A stretch of DNA of 64,000 nucleotides from Arthrobacter methylotrophus (lineage in GTDB: Bacteria; Actinomycetota; Actinomycetes; Actinomycetales; Micrococcaceae). The stretch covers positions 3,472,001 through 3,536,000 of the forward strand of contig NZ_BAABED010000001.1 in NCBI RefSeq assembly GCF_039539965.1, written 5' to 3'. The first letter of the stretch is position 1. The number at the start of each line of letters is the position of its first letter. Of the stretch, positions 1 through 7,827 are shown piece by piece. The notes under the pieces were generated by a model. That model was given only the letters and a program-made list of their open reading frames with translations, ran no database searches and was not told the origin of the DNA. Made by a program: the position numbers and the translations under genes.

Positions 1-191
1 CCGTTGTCCCCCAGCACGCAGGTGACGCGTCCGTTGTCCACGGCCATCGTCACATCACGCAGGGCGATGATGTTCCCGTAGTGCTTGCCCACCCTGTCGA
101 GGGAGAGCAGGTGCACGGGGGTGTGGGTCAGCGGGTCCTTTTCATCCTTGAGCAGGGTCTGCTGGTCGATCTGTTTGGCATTCATGTTCAT
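1..191 (-). CDS. Sugar ABC transporter ATPase, N-terminal part only (cut by window edge)
   Basis: Only the first 63 codons are in the window. After a short polar N-terminus they read as the start of an ABC ATPase: a KHYGNIIALRDV-type A-loop region and then VLGDNG, the beginning of a Walker A motif of the GDNGAGKS type. Start ATG at 191 was chosen because AAGGGG lies just upstream; a second in-frame ATG is at 185. It follows the permease gene by about 12 bp, so it is the last gene of a binding protein - permease - ATPase operon read leftwards. By family this is a cytoplasmic energy subunit of a ribose/inositol-type importer. The substrate is inferred from the inositol genes nearby. Confidence 0.85.
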   Translation of the reverse strand, partial: MNMNAKQIDQQTLLKDEKDPLTHTPVHLLSLDRVGKHYGNIIALRDVTMAVDNGRVTCVLGDN

Positions 192-203
192 TTCCGGCCC
201 CTT

Positions 204-1271
204 CTACTTGAGCTCTGCGCGGCGTTTGACGATGAGGTTCACGATGGTGGCCAGCAGCAGCATCAGGCCCAGGAAGAACTTGAACCAGTCCGGGTTCCAC
301 TGCGCGTACACGATGCCCTTGTTCGCCATGCCGAAGATGAACGCACCGATCGCCCCGCCCACGGCCGAACCGTAGCCGCCCGTGAGCAGGCACCCGCCGA
401 TCACCGCGGCGATGATGTAGAGGAATTCATTGCCCACGCCTTCGCCGGACTGAACGGCGTCGAACGCGAAGAGGTTGTGCATGCCCAGGAACCAGCCGCA
501 GAACCCGACCGCCATGAACAAACCGATCTTGGTCTTGGTCACCGGGACACCCACGGCGCGGGCAGCGTTCGCGTCACCGCCGGAGGCGAAGATCCAGTTG
601 CCGACCTTGGTGCGCAACAAGATCCAAGAGGCGATGAGCACAAGGATCACCCAGTACAGGATCGGGATCTTAATGTCGACGCCTCCGACATTCAGATCGG
701 ATGCGAAGACGGCCCGGGCCGATGCGAAACCATCCATGTTCGCGATCGACGGCGACGACACACTGCCGCCGATCGCACGTGTGAGGGCGAGGTTGAGGCC
801 CGTCAGCATGAGGAACGTCGCCAGGGTGACGATGAAGCTCGGCAGTTTCGTCTTGACCAGGATGTAGCCGTTAACGAATCCGATCCCGAGTGAGACAACG
901 AGCGCAAGGGCCACCCCAACCCAAACGTTCATTGAGAAATACCAGCTGAACATCGAGGCAGTAAGGGCGGACGAGATCACGGCGACACCTGCGGAGAGGT
1001 CGAACTCGCCGCCGATCATCAGCAGCGACACCCCCACCGCCATGATCCCGATCGTCGAGGAACCATACAACACGGTCGCGAACGCATTCGGCTGCAGGAA
1101 CGTGCTGGAGACGAAGGAGAAGAAGATGAAGAGGACCACTGCTCCAACGAGGGCACCCACCTCGGGGCGGCCCAGGAGCTTCTGGAAGGGGCTGCGGCGC
1201 CCCATCCTCTCATCGCCACGTGGCCCGGGGGCTGAAGCCGGCGCCGGCGGCAGGGTAGTTGTGCTTGCCAT
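204..1271 (-). CDS. Sugar ABC transporter permease (ribose/inositol type)
   Basis: 355-residue polytopic membrane protein of the BPD_transp_2 (RbsC/XylH) family. It has about eight to ten hydrophobic segments and the family hallmark GGEFDLSAG after the third segment. The N-terminus is a Pro/Ala-rich cytoplasmic tail. I chose the ATG at 1271 because AAGGAG lies at a good distance upstream; the frame stays open to 1310 without a comparable ribosome site. It sits between the binding protein and the ATPase gene, so it should form the membrane channel of that importer. Transcription comes from the promoter before the binding protein, through a strong intercistronic hairpin at 1294-1324. Myo-inositol is the likely substrate from context, not from sequence. 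Confidence 0.9.
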   Translation of the reverse strand: MASTTTLPPAPASAPGPRGDERMGRRSPFQKLLGRPEVGALVGAVVLFIFFSFVSSTFLQPNAFATVLYGSSTIGIMAVGVSLLMIGGEFDLSAGVAVISSALTASMFSWYFSMNVWVGVALALVVSLGIGFVNGYILVKTKLPSFIVTLATFLMLTGLNLALTRAIGGSVSSPSIANMDGFASARAVFASDLNVGGVDIKIPILYWVILVLIASWILLRTKVGNWIFASGGDANAARAVGVPVTKTKIGLFMAVGFCGWFLGMHNLFAFDAVQSGEGVGNEFLYIIAAVIGGCLLTGGYGSAVGGAIGAFIFGMANKGIVYAQWNPDWFKFFLGLMLLLATIVNLIVKRRAELK

Positions 1272-1293
1272 GGGAATAACTCCTTGTTGGTCA

Positions 1294-1324
1294 GGCCGCG
1301 CGGCGGTCACCCCGCCGCGCGGCC
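1294..1324 (-). terminator. Strong intercistronic hairpin between binding protein and permease genes
   Basis: Perfect 13-bp GC stem (1294-1306 with 1312-1324) and a 5-nt loop, lying between the stop of the binding protein gene and the permease start. There is no long U-tract, so it is more likely a partial terminator or an mRNA-end stabiliser that keeps binding protein in excess over the membrane subunits. That role is common for such hairpins, but here it is inference. Confidence 0.6.
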
Positions 1325-1336
1325 AGGTTCCTGGAT

Positions 1337-2332
1337 CTAGCGGAGGCCCTGCTGGGCAAACTTGAGGACATCCTGTGCGTTGGACTTGTCAACGATGGCC
1401 GGCCCGGTGAGCACCGGCTGGCCGCCGCCAATCTTGAAGCCGCCGCGCTTGTTCTGCCAGATTGCGTCGATGGACATGTAGCCCTGGAGCCACGGCTGCT
1501 GGTCCACTGTGAAGAGAACCTTGCCGTCCACGATGTCCTGGGCCAGTTCGGCATTGAGGTCGAAGCTGGCAACCTTGGCCGAGCTGCTGGCGTCCGTGAC
1601 GGACTTGAGCAGGGTGATCGTTATGGGGGCGCCGAGCCCGATGATGACGTCAGCGTCCTTTGTAGCCTGAAGCTTCGCGGTCGCGGTTGACTGGACCGAG
1701 GTCATGTCCTGACCGTTGACGTACAAGATCTCAGTGCCGGGCACCTTTTGCTTGACACCGGCACACCGTGCCTCGAGTCCGACGTGGCCCTGCGCTTGGA
1801 TAACGCAGACCGGGTGCTTGAAGCCCTGGGCAGCGAGCTGGGTACCAACAGCGGCACCAGCGAGCGTCTCATTCGATCCGAAGTGCGTGAATGCTCCGAG
1901 CTTCGCGGAAACGTCCTCGCCGGCGTTGAGGCTCACCACCGGGATTCCAGCGTCCTCGGCTTTCTTGAGGACATCCTTGAGGGCGTCCGGGGTGGCGAGC
2001 GTGACAGCGATACCGTCAACCTTCTGGTCGATGGCCTGCTGGACGAGCTGGGACTGGCGGCCGGCGTCGGGATCGTTCAGGTACTGGAGGTCGACGTTGT
2101 CCTTCGCGGCCGCTTCCTCAGCGCCCTTGCGGACGATGTCCCAGAAAGTGTCACCGGACGGTGCGTGGGTGATGAGCGCCACCTTGATCCGCGGAGTGCT
2201 GACGGCTTGACCGCCGCCGGCGGCGTTAGCGCTGTCAGCCGGCTTTCCGCCTTGGCTGGAACAAGCGCTAAGAGCCATCATCGGAACGACGGCTGCCACG
2301 AGCGCCGCCTTCCGCCAGGAAAACTTCTTCAC
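1337..2332 (-). CDS. Sugar ABC transporter substrate-binding lipoprotein
   Basis: 331 residues. A lipoprotein signal peptide (MKKFSWRKAA..., lipobox LSAC with Cys24) is followed by a type-1 periplasmic binding domain (Peripla_BP_4, RbsB/IbpA-like) beginning IKVALITHAP and containing the GSNET and VIGLG strands of that fold. It should be anchored outside the membrane and deliver sugar or inositol to the permease encoded next. It is the first gene of the transporter operon. The promoter region (TTGACA at 2422-2427 on the minus strand) overlaps an inositol-regulon operator candidate at 2433-2442. The regulator gene lies directly upstream. The exact ligand cannot be read from sequence; myo-inositol is the best guess. 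Confidence 0.9.
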   Translation of the reverse strand: MKKFSWRKAALVAAVVPMMALSACSSQGGKPADSANAAGGGQAVSTPRIKVALITHAPSGDTFWDIVRKGAEEAAAKDNVDLQYLNDPDAGRQSQLVQQAIDQKVDGIAVTLATPDALKDVLKKAEDAGIPVVSLNAGEDVSAKLGAFTHFGSNETLAGAAVGTQLAAQGFKHPVCVIQAQGHVGLEARCAGVKQKVPGTEILYVNGQDMTSVQSTATAKLQATKDADVIIGLGAPITITLLKSVTDASSSAKVASFDLNAELAQDIVDGKVLFTVDQQPWLQGYMSIDAIWQNKRGGFKIGGGQPVLTGPAIVDKSNAQDVLKFAQQGLR

Positions 2333-2421
2333 GATTTATCTCCTTCGATAGGGGTTGCGGCCCTGCCGCTCTGCAGGAGCTCAAAGCCCTCTACACAGAT
2401 CATGGTGACTAGCCTCACAGA

Positions 2422-2442
2422 TGTCAATACTTTGTCCTGACA
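2422..2442 (-). promoter_or_regulatory. Promoter and putative operator of the sugar/inositol ABC operon
   Basis: The plus strand shows TGTCAA (2422-2427), five bases, then TGTCCTGACA (2433-2442). On the minus strand the first is a TTGACA -35 box with a weak CATGAT -10 about 17 bp later. The second is a near-palindrome repeated in the other promoter regions of this locus (3540-3549, 14426-14435 and 14442-14451, 14946-14955). Binding by the LacI protein encoded at 2482-3492 is inferred. Confidence 0.6.
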
Positions 2443-2481
2443 TTAGGATGTTTTTACGTGCGGAAGGTTCTTGATGACCGC

Positions 2482-3492
2482 TTAGCAAGCCGCTCGCGCC
2501 GTCGTAGATCGGACGACCAAGACAGGTTCGATGAGCGTGCGCTGAGGCTCAATAGCCGGGTTCTCGAACCTGGCGAGCAAACTGTTTGCCACGTCAATAC
2601 CAACCAGATCGCTGCGGTTGTCAACGGACGTGATGTCCAGATACTTCGATTTGGCCAAAGGCGAGTTGTCATAGCCAATGACGGAAATGTCGCTGGGAAC
2701 CTTCAGCCCGCGCGCCTTGAGGGCCGCAAAGGCACCCAGGGCCATCGTGTCGTTGGCCGCGAAGATCGCCGTGGTATCCGGGTGTTTTTCCAGAAGCCAG
2801 CAAGCAGAGGCGTAGCCGTCCTCCTCCGAGGTACCTTTGGACTCGGCAATCAAGAGTTCGACGCCCGCCTCCTCGATCCGCCGCCGAAACCCCTCGCGCC
2901 GGTGAGCCGACGCGCCGTCGGACCCTGAGAGATGGCCGATGCGGGTATGCCCCAGACCCAGCAAGTGCTCGGCCGCCATGCCGCCCCCGCCGTCGTCGTC
3001 GTTAGTGATGAGATCCGCACCGGCAGGCACCCCCTTGCGCCATCCGGCCACCACCGTAGGAACGCCAGATTCGGCCAGCATGGACTCGCTCGGCTCCGCG
3101 GCGATGACGAGCGCGTCGACATGCAAGGCCAGGAGGCCGTCCGCGGCATCCTTGACGCGGTTCGCGCCGGGCCGGGAGTCGGCCAGCATCACGTGGTAGC
3201 CGAGGTCCGAAAGGACAGCCTCCATGCCCCTCAGGAGGTCCACGAACCACGGGTTCCGGTAGTCGTCGATCAACAAACCGATACTCTTCGTCCGATTGCT
3301 CGCCAGCGTGGTCGCGGCGCGGCTGGGACGGTAGCCCAGCTCCGATATTGCCGCTTGGACGGCTTCGCGGCGTTTATCACTGACCCTCGCCGGTGACTGG
3401 AGAACCAAGGACACCAACGACGGCGAGACACCGGCAAGCTTGGCAACGTCATAGATGGTCGGGCGGCGGGTTTTGGGACGTGTCGCACTCAT
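2482..3492 (-). CDS. LacI-family transcriptional regulator, probable inositol regulator
   Basis: 336 residues. The N-terminal LacI helix-turn-helix (IYDVAKLAGVSPSLVSLVL, about residues 13-32) and hinge are followed by a periplasmic-binding-like ligand domain with the usual GLLIDD start and a C-terminal IGYDN motif. Full length for the family (330-345). It lies between the ABC transporter operon and the divergent dehydrogenase/isomerase operon. Promoter regions of these units and of the iol operon share a TGTCCTGACA motif, so it is the natural candidate to repress all of them until an inositol-derived inducer is present. The start ATG has an AAAGG sequence upstream. Target and inducer are inferred from position only. 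Confidence 0.88.
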   Translation of the reverse strand: MSATRPKTRRPTIYDVAKLAGVSPSLVSLVLQSPARVSDKRREAVQAAISELGYRPSRAATTLASNRTKSIGLLIDDYRNPWFVDLLRGMEAVLSDLGYHVMLADSRPGANRVKDAADGLLALHVDALVIAAEPSESMLAESGVPTVVAGWRKGVPAGADLITNDDDGGGGMAAEHLLGLGHTRIGHLSGSDGASAHRREGFRRRIEEAGVELLIAESKGTSEEDGYASACWLLEKHPDTTAIFAANDTMALGAFAALKARGLKVPSDISVIGYDNSPLAKSKYLDITSVDNRSDLVGIDVANSLLARFENPAIEPQRTLIEPVLVVRSTTARAAC

Positions 3493-3538
3493 GGTTCAGG
3501 AACCTTTCTTCTCTGCTGTCAAGGGTGTTCGCGATACA

Positions 3539-3567
3539 TTGACAGGACATACTCACATGATTAGGCT
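3539..3567 (+). promoter_or_regulatory. Promoter with overlapping operator for the Gfo/Idh-isomerase operon
   Basis: TTGACA at 3539-3544 and TAGGCT at 3562-3567 are separated by 17 bp. The -35 box is part of TTGACAGGACAT, whose exact copy (reverse orientation) lies at 14425-14436 in the iolC promoter region. The TGACAGGACA core (3540-3549) is the reverse complement of the shared operator. A second TGTCAA at 3517-3522 forms a spaced inverted repeat with it. Repressor binding here would block RNA polymerase. Confidence 0.6.
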
Positions 3568-3648
3568 TTGACTCCAGTGCTAAATTGTAGCGCTCCAAAA
3601 TGCCAACGGGATGTTCCGCACCCAGGCTGAATTTCGAAGGAGAAATCA

Positions 3649-4827
3649 ATGACTGAGAGCCTAGGGATCGCCGTTATCGGCGCAGGAATGGCCGGCAAGG
3701 CCCATGCGGCGGCCTACCGCACAGCGTCTACCCTTTACAGCCCCGTGCTTCCGCCGGTGCGCCTCGTATCGATCGGCGACGTGAACGCCGAGTTCGGTTC
3801 CCTCGCGGCCCGGCGATTTGGCTACGAACGCAATGACACCTCCTGGCAGGCGATCGCAGAGGCAGACGATATCGACGTCGTGAGCGTCGTCATCGCGAAT
3901 TCCCTCCACCGCGAGGTCGTCGAGGGTCTCCTCGCTGCAGGTAAGCACGTACTCTGCGAGAAGCCCCTGAGCGATTCCCTCGAGGACGCCCGCGCCATGG
4001 CCGAGGCCGCCCGCAACGCTTCAAGCATCGCGCGCATTGGCTTCACGTTCCGCCGCACGCCCGGCATCGCCTATATCCGCGACCTCATCCGCAACGGGGT
4101 GCTCGGCAACGTCCTGCACTTCAGCGGCCGCTACTGGACCGACTACGGCTTCAGCCCCTCGGCTCCGATGAGCTGGCGTTACAAGGGCGGCCCCGGTTCC
4201 GGCGCGCTGGCCGACGTCGGAAGCCACCTGGCCTACGTTTCCGAGTTTCTCTGCGGCGACATCAAGTCCATCACCGGTGGCCGTCTGAGCACCGTCATCG
4301 GCAAGCGCCCGTTGCCGCTCGGTGCCGTCATCGGACACGACCATGCAGCGGTGAGCGACACCTTCGAAGCTGTAGAGAACGACGACTACGCAGCCTTCAA
4401 CGCGGAGTTCGAAACCGGCGCCGGCAGCTTTGAAGTTTCCCGCGTTGCCGCCGGCCACGCCAACAGCCTCAACTTCGAAGTGTTCTGCGAGAACGGTGCA
4501 GCCAAGTTCGACCAGCGCCGCCCCTCAGAAATCCAGCTGTTCCTCAACGATGGTTCCGGCAGCGAGAACGGCTACCGCCAAGTCATCCTTGGCCCGGGCC
4601 ACCCCTACATCGCCGGCGGCCTGGCCATGGACGCCCCCGAGGTCGGCTTCGGCCAGAACGACGCCTTCGGCTACCAGGCCCGTGCGTTCCTCGAAGAGGT
4701 TGCCGGCCTTCCCGAGGCCGAGTCGCTGCCGCGCTGCGCCACCTTCGACGAGGGCGTGCGCAACATGGAGCTGCTCGGCGCCGTCACGGAATCCGCGCTC
4801 AACAACGGAAAGACCATCACGCTATGA
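3649..4827 (+). CDS. Gfo/Idh/MocA-family dehydrogenase
   Basis: 392 residues. An N-terminal Rossmann fold starts IAVIGAGMAGKAH (about residues 7-19), with the family's catalytic EKP lysine motif at 104-106 (CEKPLSDS). A C-terminal GFO_IDH_MocA_C domain follows, including a GPGSGALADVGSHL segment with the conserved Asp/His pair. The start ATG follows GAAGGAG. By family it is an NAD(P)-dependent sugar or cyclitol oxidoreductase. It overlaps the next gene by ATGA, so the two form a translationally coupled operon divergent from the LacI gene. It is distinct from IolG (6800-7813), being longer and of a different subgroup. It may handle a second inositol isomer or a glycosylated inositol; the substrate is unknown. 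Confidence 0.88.
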   Translation: MTESLGIAVIGAGMAGKAHAAAYRTASTLYSPVLPPVRLVSIGDVNAEFGSLAARRFGYERNDTSWQAIAEADDIDVVSVVIANSLHREVVEGLLAAGKHVLCEKPLSDSLEDARAMAEAARNASSIARIGFTFRRTPGIAYIRDLIRNGVLGNVLHFSGRYWTDYGFSPSAPMSWRYKGGPGSGALADVGSHLAYVSEFLCGDIKSITGGRLSTVIGKRPLPLGAVIGHDHAAVSDTFEAVENDDYAAFNAEFETGAGSFEVSRVAAGHANSLNFEVFCENGAAKFDQRRPSEIQLFLNDGSGSENGYRQVILGPGHPYIAGGLAMDAPEVGFGQNDAFGYQARAFLEEVAGLPEAESLPRCATFDEGVRNMELLGAVTESALNNGKTITL

Positions 4828-5843
4828 AACTCGGCGTCTACAACGCAATCCTGCATGACAGGCCGCTTCCCGAAGCCCTCAAGGTCATCGCGGACCTGGG
4901 TCTAACGGGTATCGAAATCAACACGGGCGGATTCCTGCCCGCCGTCCACGTCCCCACCATGGACCAGATCCTGGTCTCGGATGCCGCCCGGGATGACTAC
5001 CTCGGGATCTTCGAGGGCACCGGCGTCGCCATCGCAGGCCTGAACTGCAACGGCAACCCGCTGCACCCGAAGCGCGAGATCGGCGAAAAGCACACCGAAG
5101 ACATCCGCCGCTCCATCCGGCTCGCGGAACGTCTCGGCCAGAACCGGCTCGTGACCATGTCAGGCCTGCCCGGCGGCGAGCCCGGCTCGACCGTGACGAA
5201 CTGGATCGTGAACGCTTGGAATTCGGCGGCTTTGGACGTGCTGGATTACCAATGGGACGTCGCGGCGAAGTTCTGGCGCGGGACCGACCGCTTGGCCGCA
5301 GATCATGGCGTCAAGGTGGCCCTCGAACTTCACCCGCAGAACATCGTGTTCAACACCGCCGACGTCCACAAGTTCATCGAACTCACGGGCGCCACCCACG
5401 TGGGCGTCGAACTCGACGCTTCCCACCTGTTCTGGCAGCAGATGGATCCCGTCGCCGTGGTCCGGGAACTCGGTCCGCTGGTCTTCCAGGCAGCCGCGAA
5501 GGACGTCCGCGTCAACTCCGCGAACGCTGCCCTCTACGGTGTGCTTGACAACAGCTTCCGTAGGCTCTCGCCGGAGGAAAACCGCACCAACCTCGGCGGC
5601 GACGAATGGGCCAACGAGTGGCCCAAGAACTCCGCTTGGGACTTCGTGGCCCTCGGCCGCGGTCACGACACCGCCTACTGGACCGAATTCCTGCGTGCCC
5701 TGCATGAAGTGGATCCGAACATGCTGGTCAACATCGAACACGAAGATACCTCCCTCGGCCGCATCGAAGGTCTCGAGGTAGCTGCCAAGGTCCTGCGGGA
5801 TGCCGACGCAGCGCTCTCAGAGTCGCTGAATCTGACGGCCTAG
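4824..5843 (+). CDS. Sugar phosphate isomerase/epimerase (xylose-isomerase-like TIM barrel)
   Basis: 339 residues of the AP_endonuc_2/IolE-IolI-like TIM barrel family. It begins MKLGVYNAIL. Metal-site segments typical of the fold are visible: a Glu in KVALELHP (about residue 170), VGVELDASHLFW with Asp/His, and NIEHEDT near the C-terminus. The gene starts inside the stop of the upstream dehydrogenase (ATGA overlap) and ends at the strong shared terminator 5853-5900. The dehydrogenase plus isomerase pairing is usual in cyclitol and sugar pathways, where oxidation to a keto-sugar precedes isomerisation. The specific reaction is not known. Confidence 0.87.
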   Translation: MKLGVYNAILHDRPLPEALKVIADLGLTGIEINTGGFLPAVHVPTMDQILVSDAARDDYLGIFEGTGVAIAGLNCNGNPLHPKREIGEKHTEDIRRSIRLAERLGQNRLVTMSGLPGGEPGSTVTNWIVNAWNSAALDVLDYQWDVAAKFWRGTDRLAADHGVKVALELHPQNIVFNTADVHKFIELTGATHVGVELDASHLFWQQMDPVAVVRELGPLVFQAAAKDVRVNSANAALYGVLDNSFRRLSPEENRTNLGGDEWANEWPKNSAWDFVALGRGHDTAYWTEFLRALHEVDPNMLVNIEHEDTSLGRIEGLEVAAKVLRDADAALSESLNLTA

Positions 5844-5852
5844 CCGGTTCGC

Positions 5853-5900
5853 GGAACAACAAGGGAGGCGGCGAGAAATCGCCGCCTCCCTTGTTGTTCC
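5853..5900. terminator. Bidirectional intrinsic terminator between convergent operons
   Basis: Perfect 22-bp inverted repeat (5853-5874 and 5879-5900) with a GAAA tetraloop, placed between the plus-strand isomerase stop and the minus-strand iolH stop. It is symmetric and can end transcription from both sides. The stem is long even for a high-GC actinobacterial terminator. Confidence 0.88.
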
Positions 5901-5918
5901 GTCTTTACGGCACCTTGT

Positions 5919-6791
5919 TTACTGCACCTTGGCGATGTACTTGCCCATGGTCTCCAGCTGGTAGCGGGACACCTCGTTGGCGTTGTCGTCCTCTGCGAAG
6001 ACGCTGGACACCATAACGGTGTTGTCCTTGTCCAGGAAGCCGATTTCCTTGAGCCCGCCAAAGAACTCGTCCCAGTTCACGTCGCCGTCGCCGATCTTGA
6101 GGTGCTGGTGCACCCGCACGGCGTTGCCGGGCGGGTTGGTGATGTAACGCAGACCGTGGGAGGCGTGGTGGTCCATCGTGTCGGACACATGGACCAAGCG
6201 CAGCTTGTCCCCTGCCGCCCGCATGATGTCAAGTGGCTTGTTGCCCATGTGAAAGGTGTGCGAGGCAACGTAGACCATGCCGATGTTGGGTGAATTCACG
6301 CCGCGGATGACGCGCAGGGCCGCGAGCCCATCCTCCACGAAATCGTCCGGATGCGGGTCGATGAGAAGGTCCAGGCCCTCGCGCTCGATGATCGGAAGGA
6401 GCTCTTCCATGGAGCGGTAGAAGGCCCTTTCGGACTCCTCTGCCTTCTCCGGGCGCCCGCTGAATTCGGTGTTCATTGTCTGTACGCCAAGATCAACGGT
6501 GATCTGGATGGCGCGCTTCCAGTAGCGGACAGCGGCTTCGCGAGCGTCCTCATCCGGTCCGGACCACCGCAGCACGGGGAGCACCGAGGCGATTTCGACG
6601 TCGGCGTCCTTGCACGCCTTCTTCAGCTGGCCCACCAGTTCGTCGTCGGCCTTGGGGTGGTTGAAGAACGGGATGAAGTCCGCGTGCGGAGTCAGCTGCA
6701 GGTATTTGTAGCCGAGATCGGCGGCAAGCCGGGGAAATTCGAGCAAGCTGTGGCTGTGATGGAACGGGGTGGGATCGAGGGCGATTTTCAT
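5919..6791 (-). CDS. iolH: IolH-like sugar phosphate isomerase/epimerase
   Basis: 290-residue TIM-barrel protein starting MKIALDPTPFHHSHSL, the typical IolH opening. It has conserved acid/histidine metal ligands in LLIDPHPDDF, VHVSDTMDHH and near VHQHLKIGDGDVNW. The start at 6791 follows AGGAG; a GTG two codons upstream (6797) is less likely. It is the last gene of the iol operon, 8 bp after iolG, and ends at the shared terminator. IolH occurs in iol clusters of Bacillus and Corynebacterium; its exact step is not firmly established, so the name reflects family and position rather than a proven reaction. Confidence 0.85.
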   Translation of the reverse strand: MKIALDPTPFHHSHSLLEFPRLAADLGYKYLQLTPHADFIPFFNHPKADDELVGQLKKACKDADVEIASVLPVLRWSGPDEDAREAAVRYWKRAIQITVDLGVQTMNTEFSGRPEKAEESERAFYRSMEELLPIIEREGLDLLIDPHPDDFVEDGLAALRVIRGVNSPNIGMVYVASHTFHMGNKPLDIMRAAGDKLRLVHVSDTMDHHASHGLRYITNPPGNAVRVHQHLKIGDGDVNWDEFFGGLKEIGFLDKDNTVMVSSVFAEDDNANEVSRYQLETMGKYIAKVQ

Positions 6792-6799
6792 GATCACTC

Positions 6800-7813
6800 C
6801 TACTTGTACAGCTCGGGCTTTATGTTGAGCTGTACCGCGACTTTTTCGCCCGACTTCTGGGCCTCAACTCCTGCCTCGCAGCAGGCAGCGGTGGCGTAGC
6901 CGTCCCAGGCGGTGGGGCCGCCGATGTCGCCGCGGAGGGCGGCGTCCACCCAAGACTGGATCTCGACGTCGTACGCGGCACCGAAGCGCTCCTCGAAACC
7001 GGGGGCGACCTTGCCGCCCCAGCGGCCGGCGCTGCGGACGTAAGGACCGCCGTCGCCACCGATGCTCACAATGCCGTCCTCGAAGGATGCCTGGGTGGCA
7101 ACTTCGTAGCCGAACTTCGCGTTGACGTAGATCTCGACGTCGGCCAAGACACCGGACTCGGTCTCGATCAGGACGTGCTGCGGATCGTGCTGGCCGTTCG
7201 GGGCGTTGCGCGTGGCCTTGCCCAGACGAACCTGGACCGAGGTGATTTCTTCGCCGGTGAAGAAGCGGATGGCGTCGAATTCGTGGACCACGGAGTCGTT
7301 GATGAGCATCTCGTTGGTGAAGCCCTCGGGGGTGTTCGGGTTGCGGTGCTGGTGGTGCAGCATGAGCAGCTCGCCGAGTTCACGGTCGCGGATCATGGAA
7401 CCCAGGGCGGCGTATTCGGCGTCGAAGCGGCGCATGAAGCCCACCTGGATACTCTTACGGCCGGTTGCCGTTTCGGCTTGGACAACCTTCCATGCGCTCT
7501 CGGCATCCGGGGTAAGCGGCTTTTCGCAGAGGATGGGGAAGTCCTTCTCCAGTGCCTTGTAAAGGATGTCCTCGTGCAGAAATCCGGGAGTCGCAATGAG
7601 CACGGCGTTGACGTCGCCATTGTTGAGGGCCTCTTCGGCGCTCGCGAGGGCCACGGCGCCGTCGATCCCTTCGATGGCGGCCAGCGCGCGGGCGAGGTCG
7701 ACGTCGACGACGGCGGCCACTTCGGCGCCGTGGATGCGGGTACTGAGCCGCTTGACGTGGTCTGCGCCCATGCGGCCTGCGCCGATGACGGCCACGCGGA
7801 GAATGTCACTCAA
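6800..7813 (-). CDS. iolG: Myo-inositol 2-dehydrogenase
   Basis: 337 residues, Gfo/Idh/MocA family. NAD-binding motif VAVIGAGRMGADH is at residues 7-19, CEKP at 96-99 with catalytic Lys98, and NDSVVHEFD places Asp173 and His177 at the positions of the catalytic Asp/His pair of Bacillus IolG. It oxidises myo-inositol to scyllo-inosose with NAD+, the first step of the pathway. I chose the TTG at 7813 because AAGGAC lies upstream and the longer frame to 7855 runs into iolE. It lies 14 bp after iolE and 8 bp before iolH in the operon. Confidence 0.92.
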   Translation of the reverse strand: MSDILRVAVIGAGRMGADHVKRLSTRIHGAEVAAVVDVDLARALAAIEGIDGAVALASAEEALNNGDVNAVLIATPGFLHEDILYKALEKDFPILCEKPLTPDAESAWKVVQAETATGRKSIQVGFMRRFDAEYAALGSMIRDRELGELLMLHHQHRNPNTPEGFTNEMLINDSVVHEFDAIRFFTGEEITSVQVRLGKATRNAPNGQHDPQHVLIETESGVLADVEIYVNAKFGYEVATQASFEDGIVSIGGDGGPYVRSAGRWGGKVAPGFEERFGAAYDVEIQSWVDAALRGDIGGPTAWDGYATAACCEAGVEAQKSGEKVAVQLNIKPELYK

Positions 7814-7827
7814 TGTTCTGTCCTTAG

